From an uncultured Collinsella sp. (GTDB taxonomy: Bacteria > Actinomycetota > Coriobacteriia > Coriobacteriales > Coriobacteriaceae): a DNA stretch of 11,136 nt. The notes beneath the pieces were generated by a model, which saw only the letters and a program-made list of their open reading frames with translations, was not told the DNA's origin and searched no databases. A program made the translations under genes and the position numbers. Within the stretch, counting starts at the first letter, position 1, and each line of letters begins with the position of its first letter. This document shows, piece by piece, positions 6,094 through 11,136 of the stretch. The stretch lies in contig CAUHHV010000039.1 in NCBI GenBank assembly GCA_959606065.1, positions 1-11,136 of the forward strand. The letters are read 5' to 3'.

Positions 6094-8544
6094 ATGCTGC
6101 AAAAAATCCAACGCTTTGGCGGGGCAATGTTCGCGCCCGCCATGCTGTTTTCTATATCAGGCCTCATGGTCGGCGTCTCCGCTCTCGCAACGACTGCGGA
6201 CATCGTCGGCGATCTCGCCGTATACGGAACCCCTTGGTACGCTTTTTGGACCATCATCCAGCGCGGCTCGTGGACGGTCTTTAAACGCCTCCCGCTCCTT
6301 TTTGCCGTAGCGCTGCCCATCGGTCTTGCCCAAAAACAACCGGCTCGTTGCTGCCTCGAGGCTCTCGTCGCCTATTTTGCCTACTGCTTCTTTTTGAGCG
6401 AGATCATCAAGCTGAGCGGAGACAATCTTGGACTTAAGTACCCGTCGTCTTTGACCTCCGCTAGCGGCATCACCATCATCGACGGCATCAAGACGCTCGA
6501 CACCGGCATTATCGGCCCGCTGGCGGTATCGGCAACCGTCGTCGCCATCCATGACCGCTTCTACGATGCCAAGGTTCCCGATTGGCTCGGCACCTTCTCG
6601 GGCTCCTCGCTGGTCTACCTCATCAGCTTTTTTGCCGTGTTTGCCCTTGCCGCTATCTCGGCCGCCATCGTGCCCTCCGTATACGCAATGACCGAAACGC
6701 TGCGCCATGCACTTACGAGCGTCGGCCCCTTTGGCGTGGGCATCTTTGTGCTTTTGGAGCGAGCGCTCGAGCCCATGGGGCTGCACCACCTGCTCTACAT
6801 GCCGATCTACTACGACAACCTGGTCATTAACGACGGCATCTACGCCACGTGGAGCAGCTTGCTCCCCATCCTCTCCCATAGCACGCGCCCCCTTAATGAG
6901 CTTGCGCCGTGGGCCGGTTTTACCGCCACTGGCTGGGTCAAGCTCTTTGGCCTTCCTGCCATCGCAGCCGCGTTCTACTCCACCGCAAAACCCGAGCGCC
7001 GCGCCGGCCTCAGGGTCATCCTTGTTCCCGCCATCATCGCCTCGGTGGTTTGCGGCGTTACCGAGCCACTCGAGTTTCTCTTTATGTTCACCCACCCCGG
7101 GCTCTTTTTTCTCTACGCCGTCTTATCGTCTTGCCTTGCCACAACCATGAATCTCTTTGGCATCGTCGGCATCTTCTCGGGCGGCCTCATGGAGATGGCA
7201 GCCTTCAACTTTATTCCGCTCATGCGCACGCATGCCGGTGCCTATCTTTTGGCGCTCGGTATCGGCCTTGCCTTTAGCCTCATCTTTTTTGTTAGTTTTC
7301 GAGCACTCATCTTGGCCTATGACCTTAAGACGCCGGGCCGCGAGGATCATGTCGCCAATCGCGCGGCAATCGATCGTTTAACGGAAAGCGGCTTTGCCAA
7401 AGAGCAATCTCCCAACGACGAGGCCGATAGTCGATCCGATCAAGATCACGTCCTCGCTGAGCGGGTAATTCAGCTTTTAGGTGGCGTTGGCAATATCGTG
7501 GGCGCAACCAACTGCGCCACGCGTCTGCGCGTCGAGGTCGCAGACCCTTCCATCGTTGCAGATAACGCATCGTTTGTCGCGGTGGGCGCCAAGGGCCTCA
7601 TCATTACGGGCAAGACCGCCCAGGTGGTCATCGGCATCTCCGTTCCCCGCGTTAAAGAGCATTTTGACCAGATTATGGGCCTCGAGCCGGGATTTGTGCC
7701 CACCACCTCGGCCTCCCCTGCCGCCAGCGCAGTCCATAAGCGCGGCGATATCTGCTTCTTCGATATCGACGGAACGCTCGCCTGGCAAGACCCTCGAGTG
7801 GCGCAAGAGCTTCCCGAGAGCGAGCGAGACCTCTCCCCCTATCCCAACGAGGCGGTTTCGCAGGCAATCCGCGAGTTTGTCGCCAACGGCAACATGGCCT
7901 TTATCTGCACGGGACGTACCCTCAGCTGCATCCACCCCAAACTTCTTGAGCTGCCCTGGACCGGCATCGTCTGTCTTGCGGGTGGTTACGCCGAGATCAA
8001 CGGACACGCAATTCGCGATCTGTCGATGACGCCCGGTATGCTGCAGCGTCTTGCCCCCTACCTTGAGCAATCGGGCGAGGTCATCCGCTTTGAGGGCCTC
8101 AACGGCGTCGTGCGCATGAGTGCCGATGCCCCCGATGCTCCCGGATACGCGCGCACCCTGGGCGACGCAGTCACGCAGCTGCAACATTACAGTGTCTACA
8201 AGATCTTGATGTCTACATCGCTCGCCAACCACATCGCTCAAGATAAGGCGCTTGAGCCGCTGCTGTGCTTTAACGAGCTCGAACTCAAGGTAACCGAAAT
8301 CTCGCCCCGCGAATGCACGAAGCGCGGGGGCATCCAGTCTGTACTCGACGCCCTCGATCCCCACCACGGAACCGTATACGGCATCGGCGACGCCAGCAAT
8401 GACGTCTCGCTGATGAACGCCGTCGATGTCGGTATCGCCATGGGCAATGCGCCGGACTATCTCAAAAAGCGCGCCGACTACATCACCGACTCGGTCGACA
8501 AAAATGGCGTCGTCAAGGCGCTCGAGCACTTTAGGCTTATATAA
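6094..8544 (+). CDS. PTS EIICB (alpha-glucoside type) fused to a HAD-IIB sugar phosphatase-like domain
   Basis: This 816-residue protein appears to import a sugar with concomitant phosphorylation and to carry its own phosphatase domain. Residues 1-410 are the membrane EIIC domain, related to MalX and other alpha-glucoside/glucose-type EIICs; it has hydrophobic segments throughout, the LHHLLYMP loop (about 230-237) and the conserved TEPLEFLF (323-330). A charged linker (about 411-452) leads to EIIB (453-528), with phospho-acceptor Cys474 in NCATRLR. A Pro/Thr/Ser/Ala linker (about 533-548) leads to a complete HAD-IIB (Cof-type) domain at 551-816. This has motif I DIDGT (Asp557, Asp559), motif II TGRT (Thr606), Lys743 and motif IV GDASND (Asp766, Asp770). 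No EIIA domain is present, so EIIA must act in trans. GGAAGG precedes the ATG. The gene is divergent from the TreR-like regulator. The substrate, perhaps trehalose, maltose or another alpha-glucoside, is inferred only. Confidence 0.92.
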   Translation: MLQKIQRFGGAMFAPAMLFSISGLMVGVSALATTADIVGDLAVYGTPWYAFWTIIQRGSWTVFKRLPLLFAVALPIGLAQKQPARCCLEALVAYFAYCFFLSEIIKLSGDNLGLKYPSSLTSASGITIIDGIKTLDTGIIGPLAVSATVVAIHDRFYDAKVPDWLGTFSGSSLVYLISFFAVFALAAISAAIVPSVYAMTETLRHALTSVGPFGVGIFVLLERALEPMGLHHLLYMPIYYDNLVINDGIYATWSSLLPILSHSTRPLNELAPWAGFTATGWVKLFGLPAIAAAFYSTAKPERRAGLRVILVPAIIASVVCGVTEPLEFLFMFTHPGLFFLYAVLSSCLATTMNLFGIVGIFSGGLMEMAAFNFIPLMRTHAGAYLLALGIGLAFSLIFFVSFRALILAYDLKTPGREDHVANRAAIDRLTESGFAKEQSPNDEADSRSDQDHVLAERVIQLLGGVGNIVGATNCATRLRVEVADPSIVADNASFVAVGAKGLIITGKTAQVVIGISVPRVKEHFDQIMGLEPGFVPTTSASPAASAVHKRGDICFFDIDGTLAWQDPRVAQELPESERDLSPYPNEAVSQAIREFVANGNMAFICTGRTLSCIHPKLLELPWTGIVCLAGGYAEINGHAIRDLSMTPGMLQRLAPYLEQSGEVIRFEGLNGVVRMSADAPDAPGYARTLGDAVTQLQHYSVYKILMSTSLANHIAQDKALEPLLCFNELELKVTEISPRECTKRGGIQSVLDALDPHHGTVYGIGDASNDVSLMNAVDVGIAMGNAPDYLKKRADYITDSVDKNGVVKALEHFRLI

Positions 8545-8657
8545 GCAGCCGGCACGCGCACGCGTCCCGTTTCCCCAAATCGCCAAAACAGACGCGCCGG
8601 CAACTCCAATGTGGCAATATGGTATCTGCACACCGCAACGATGCAACCTAAGAAAGA

Positions 8658-9683
8658 ATGCGAGAACCCGTGTCCAGTCCGTTTACCAGCTTTTTAGCCC
8701 AGCACTTTGACCAGATCAACGACTATCTGGCCACGTTCTTTGACGGACAGGCGACCTCTGCCGATATCGAGCGCTACCTGTATACCCCGCTCTCGACATT
8801 TACGGCCAATGCCGGCAAGCGCCACCGCCCGCTCATCTGCATGCTCGCCGCCACCGCGGTAGGTGGCAGCTTTGAGAGCGCCCGCAGCGCGGCGGCAGCT
8901 ATCGAGCACTTTCAGTCGGGAGCGCTTATCCATGACGACATCGCCGACAACGGACAGCTTCGTCGAGGTAAGCCCTGCATGCACCTTACCGAGGGCACGG
9001 GCCTTGCCATCAATTGTGGCGACCTGGCGCTCACCATGGTCACCAAGACGGTTCTCGACGACCCCACGCTGGAGTCCGACGTGAAGCTGCGTGTGCTCCA
9101 CGAGCTTACCGAGATGATCGTCCGCACCATCGAGGGTCAAGCGCTCGACCTGGGTTGGGTCCGTGACGGGCGCTTTGATATCTCGGTTGATGACTACCTG
9201 GGCATGGCGACGCACAAGACCGCGTTTTACAGCGGAGCCACGCCGCTTGCCGCCGGGGCCATTATCGGCGGCGGCAGCGATGAGCAAATCGAAGCGCTGC
9301 GCGCCTTTGGCCTGCACACGGGCCTCGCCTTTCAGATTCAGGACGACCTGCTCAACCTTGTCGGCACTAAGGAAGCCGCCAACAAGGACTTCCGCACCGA
9401 CATCACCGAGGGCAAGCGCACGCTTGTCGCCGTACACGCCCTCTCTGATGAGCGCCACCACGACGAGATCGAGGCGATTCTTTCCTCGGGCACCGATGAT
9501 CCCGCGCAGCTCGCACGCGCCGTGGAGATCTTCCAGGAGACCGGCTCTATCGATTACGCCCACACTTACGCGCTCGACCTGACCGCTAAGGCCAAAGCGG
9601 CCATCGAGAACGTTGAGCTTGATCCGCACGCACGTGAGCTGTTCCTCTCCATGGCAGATTTCTTTGTGGAGCGCCTTAACTAA
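8658..9683 (+). CDS. Polyprenyl diphosphate synthase (trans-isoprenyl transferase)
   Basis: This soluble enzyme should condense isopentenyl diphosphate with an allylic diphosphate to make a linear polyprenyl diphosphate, for example a quinone side chain; product length is not certain. The 341-residue protein has GKRHRP (53-58), the first Asp-rich motif DDIADNGQLRRGKP (93-106), KTAFYS (187-192), and the second Asp-rich motif as QIQDDLLN (226-233) followed by GKRT (252-255). The second motif ends in Asn where most family members have Asp. Length and order are normal. The ribosome binding site is weak (AAGAAAG directly before the ATG); an in-frame GTG five codons later (8673) is a possible alternative start. 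It follows the PTS-phosphatase gene by 113 bp. No clear intrinsic terminator or strong promoter is seen in that gap, only a bulged GC-rich inverted repeat (GCCGGC arms near 8548 and 8597). A functional link to the sugar genes is not apparent. Confidence 0.9.
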   Translation: MREPVSSPFTSFLAQHFDQINDYLATFFDGQATSADIERYLYTPLSTFTANAGKRHRPLICMLAATAVGGSFESARSAAAAIEHFQSGALIHDDIADNGQLRRGKPCMHLTEGTGLAINCGDLALTMVTKTVLDDPTLESDVKLRVLHELTEMIVRTIEGQALDLGWVRDGRFDISVDDYLGMATHKTAFYSGATPLAAGAIIGGGSDEQIEALRAFGLHTGLAFQIQDDLLNLVGTKEAANKDFRTDITEGKRTLVAVHALSDERHHDEIEAILSSGTDDPAQLARAVEIFQETGSIDYAHTYALDLTAKAKAAIENVELDPHARELFLSMADFFVERLN

Positions 9684-9821
9684 CGGGGGTTATAAAACCT
9701 GTCAGCAGCGTATTTAGGCACAACTTGCTACACTGTTGAGTGCATGTTTATGCATCCCTTTGCGTTGTCTATCCGACAGACGCTCAAATAGTACGAATGG
9801 TACGCCGAAAGGGGTTCGTTC

Positions 9822-10727
9822 ATGGAACCTATTACAACGGGCATGCAAGGAGCAGCCGTCGAGGACGTGCAGTCTCGTCTCCTGCAGCTCGGCTACACGA
9901 TTGATGCCGCCGAAGTCACCGACAAGTACTTTGGAGCCACCACTGAGCAGGCCGTCAGCACCTTCAGGCTCGACAGCGGCCTTGCTGCCGGTCATGCCGT
10001 CGATATCCCCTGCTGGAGCGCCCTTGTAGACGCTTCGTATAAGCTGGGCGACCGCACCCTCTATCTGCGCATGCCCAATTTCCATGGCGCCGATGTGCAG
10101 GCCCTGCAGCGCGCTCTCAACGTTTTGGGCTTTGCCTGTGGTGAAGACGACGGCTACTTTGGTCCGCATACCGAGGCCGCCCTGCAGCAGTTCCAGGAAA
10201 ATGTCGGCCTGTTTGCCGACGGCATGGCCTTCCAGGACACCTACGCCTACGTCAACCGCCTGCACCATGTGTGGGAGGGCAAGCCCTCGGTCACCGAAGC
10301 CGAGTCCCGCATCGGTTTTGCTCGCGCCGCCAACGTGCTCGAGCGCTTCCAGATTGCCGTTATCGGCGAGGACCCCATCGCACGCAGTGTTGCGTCGCGC
10401 ATGTGGAATATCGCCACGGCAACGACCGACAACAGCGGCATGATGCTCTGCGACTCCGAGGTCCCAACCGACGTTGACCTGGTGCTCGAGATCGCAAGCG
10501 ACGAGCTGCCCGCCGACGCCGCACCGCGCGCCACGATTGCCCTCGCCGAGTGCCACAACCTGGCCCAGCGCATCCGCACCGCCAATGTCGCCGCGCAGCA
10601 GAAGCCGGCTCGCATTCGCATTGAGCTCACAGGCATGACGCGCTACAACGGCACCTTCACGGCCAGCGACGCGCAGACACTCGCCGTACGCCTGCTCGAC
10701 GGCGTTTGCGATGCCCTCGCAGATTAG
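9822..10727 (+). CDS. Cytoplasmic peptidoglycan-binding-domain protein, CwlM-like with degenerate amidase domain
   Basis: The 301-residue protein has two peptidoglycan-binding type 1 repeats, at about 6-70 (DVQSRLLQLGY, DKYFGATTEQAVSTF) and 87-145 (DVQALQRALNVLGF, DGYFGPHTEAALQQFQ). They are joined by ASYKLGDRTLY, a junction I recall from mycobacterial CwlM. There is no signal peptide or membrane segment, so it should be cytoplasmic, as CwlM is. The remaining 150 residues can be laid against the Amidase_3 fold of CwlM (segments ASRMWNIATATTDNSGMML, DVDLVLEIASDELP, HNLAQRIR). However, the DPGHGG zinc motif, the catalytic Glu and the SIHAN motif are missing, so amidase activity is not expected. 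CwlM in mycobacteria regulates MurA and thus cell wall precursor synthesis; a similar scaffold or regulator role is inferred. AAAGGGG precedes the ATG by about eight bases. No terminator separates it from the synthase gene upstream, but the 138-bp gap may hold a promoter (a weak candidate is TTGCTA 9725 to TATGCA 9749). Confidence 0.8.
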   Translation: MEPITTGMQGAAVEDVQSRLLQLGYTIDAAEVTDKYFGATTEQAVSTFRLDSGLAAGHAVDIPCWSALVDASYKLGDRTLYLRMPNFHGADVQALQRALNVLGFACGEDDGYFGPHTEAALQQFQENVGLFADGMAFQDTYAYVNRLHHVWEGKPSVTEAESRIGFARAANVLERFQIAVIGEDPIARSVASRMWNIATATTDNSGMMLCDSEVPTDVDLVLEIASDELPADAAPRATIALAECHNLAQRIRTANVAAQQKPARIRIELTGMTRYNGTFTASDAQTLAVRLLDGVCDALAD

Positions 10728-10734
10728 GTAAACT
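10706..10734 (+). promoter_or_regulatory. Candidate promoter of tRNA-Gln
   Basis: TTGCGA (10706-10711) and TAAACT (10729-10734) are separated by 17 bases. They overlap the end of the CwlM-like gene and lie about 30 bp before the tRNA. Each box matches the consensus at four of six positions. A small GTTGC/GCAAC hairpin (10741-10756) lies between this promoter and the tRNA. Confidence 0.35.
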
Positions 10735-10765
10735 AAACGAGTTGCTTTTGGGCAACACCACACAT

Positions 10766-10840
10766 TGGGACGTAGTTCAACGGTAGAACTCCGGTTTTTG
10801 GTGCCGGCTGTTGGGGGTTCGAATCCCTCCGTCCCAGCCA
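10766..10840 (+). tRNA. tRNA-Gln (anticodon TTG)
   Basis: The full cloverleaf is visible. The acceptor stem is TGGGACG (10766-10772) with CGTCCCA (10830-10836). The D-arm is GTTC/GAAC (10775-10778 with 10786-10789). The anticodon stem is 10791-10795 with 10803-10807, and its loop TTTTGGT places TTG at 10798-10800. The T-arm GGGGG/CCCTC encloses TTCGAAT. G73 and an encoded CCA end at 10840. The U1-A72 pair is typical of bacterial tRNA-Gln. Confidence 0.96.
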
Positions 10841-10849
10841 TTAAAATTG

Positions 10850-10886
10850 AGCGCCCTGAGTCCATAACGGCCCAGGGCGCTTTCTT
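10850..10886 (+). terminator. Terminator of tRNA-Gln
   Basis: AGCGCCCTG (10850-10858) pairs perfectly with 10873-10881 around a 14-base loop, followed by TTTCTT (10881-10886). It lies ten bases after the tRNA CCA end. Confidence 0.85.
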
Positions 10887-10890
10887 GTGG

Positions 10891-10971
10891 GCAAGCGGAG
10901 GGATTCGAACCCGCAAGGAATCTACCTATATAAGACAGACGCCCCAGGCCCATAACGACCAAGAGCGCCTT
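10891..10971. repeat. Inverted tRNA T-arm-like fragment and decayed copy of the tRNA terminator
   Basis: Bases 10896-10912 are the exact reverse complement of 17 bases of the tRNA-Gln T-arm (10815-10831). On the minus strand a partial cloverleaf can be drawn (T-arm, a possible GCAAG/CTTGC acceptor pairing, a D-arm-like GCTC/GGGC), but the acceptor has an extra G, the T-stem has a C-T mismatch and the anticodon loop is abnormal, so it is not called a tRNA. Bases 10940-10971 resemble the terminator region 10852-10883 in direct orientation (shared CGCCC, CCATAACG and GCGC blocks), but the stem is broken. The segment may be the debris of a tRNA gene or of a local rearrangement. No gene is seen from 10841 to the window end. 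Confidence 0.5.
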
Positions 10972-11088
10972 GCATCTAGAATTATCAGCCCTGTTCCGAA
11001 AAGTGAGCCGCATGCAACAACCAAGTAACCACAGGCCCCGGGAGAGCGGGGACACCGGCTTAGGTTTATCGCGAGTTCCGAACGAACA

Positions 11089-11111
11089 GGAGGCCACTTA
11101 ATGTGGCCTCC
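11089..11111 (-). terminator. Hairpin, probable terminator of a minus-strand gene beyond the window
   Basis: A perfect 9-bp stem GGAGGCCAC/GTGGCCTCC (11089-11097 with 11103-11111) has a 5-base loop. A modest T-rich stretch (TGTTCGTTCGG) follows on the minus strand and none on the plus strand. It fits the end of a leftward gene whose body lies right of the window. Confidence 0.5.
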
Positions 11112-11136
11112 GTCGTGAGCAGGACTGTAGAGCAGG

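Noticed and set aside
7477..8646. 389-codon minus-strand frame opposite the EIIB-HAD region
   Set aside because: The plus frame has intact EIIB and HAD motifs, while the minus frame shows no family features or ribosome binding site.
10815..10912. Integration attachment sites (attL/attR) at tRNA-Gln
   Set aside because: The 17-base match is inverted, not direct, and no integrase or mobile cargo lies between the copies.
9714..10916. 400-codon minus-strand frame across the CwlM-like gene and tRNA-Gln
   Set aside because: It reads through a tRNA and its terminator and is antisense to a gene with recognisable domains, so it is a shadow.
10891..10985. A functional tRNA on the minus strand
   Set aside because: Acceptor pairing needs a bulge, the T-stem has a mismatch and the anticodon loop is not normal. 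It is kept only as a possible remnant.

Overview
The window looks like chromosomal DNA from a high-GC actinobacterium. Gut Coriobacteriia of the Collinsella type fit best. This is inferred from the GC-rich codon use, a CwlM-like peptidoglycan-binding protein (a family best known in Actinobacteria), a Tat-type sugar-binding lipoprotein and the pairing of ABC and PTS sugar uptake. No taxonomic marker gene is present, so the placement is tentative.

Layout: (1) 1-471 is non-coding. It holds a strong plus-strand terminator, a regular array of six alternating-orientation 15-bp repeats, and the terminator of the minus-strand operon that follows. (2) 472-4837 (minus) is a complete carbohydrate ABC importer, transcribed as binding lipoprotein, MalF-type permease, MalG-type permease and MsmK/UgpC-type ATPase. 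GC-rich hairpins sit in two of its intergenic gaps. (3) 5145-5864 (minus) is a TreR-like GntR/UTRA regulator, cut off from the ABC operon by a 20-bp-stem terminator. (4) 6094-8544 (plus, divergent from the regulator) is one long ORF joining an alpha-glucoside-type PTS EIICB to a HAD-IIB phosphatase. (5) 8658-9683 is a polyprenyl diphosphate synthase. (6) 9822-10727 is a signal-less protein with two peptidoglycan-binding repeats and a shrunken amidase-like C-terminus, resembling mycobacterial CwlM. (7) 10766-10840 is tRNA-Gln(TTG) with its terminator, followed by an inverted tRNA T-arm-like fragment, a decayed copy of that terminator and a further hairpin.

How the parts may work together: the regulator lies between the two transport systems. 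TTGT-N4-AC(AA) motifs, resembling TreR operators, occur in both its divergent intergenic region and the ABC promoter region, so one sugar-phosphate-responsive repressor may control both uptake routes. The EIICB-HAD fusion suggests that the sugar is phosphorylated on entry and may be dephosphorylated by a phosphatase tethered to the same membrane protein. This would resemble the Enterococcus MalT/MapP route, but in a single chain. No glycosidase or phosphorylase lies in the window, so the substrate is unknown. The fusion and the CwlM-like pseudo-amidase are the two most interesting items.
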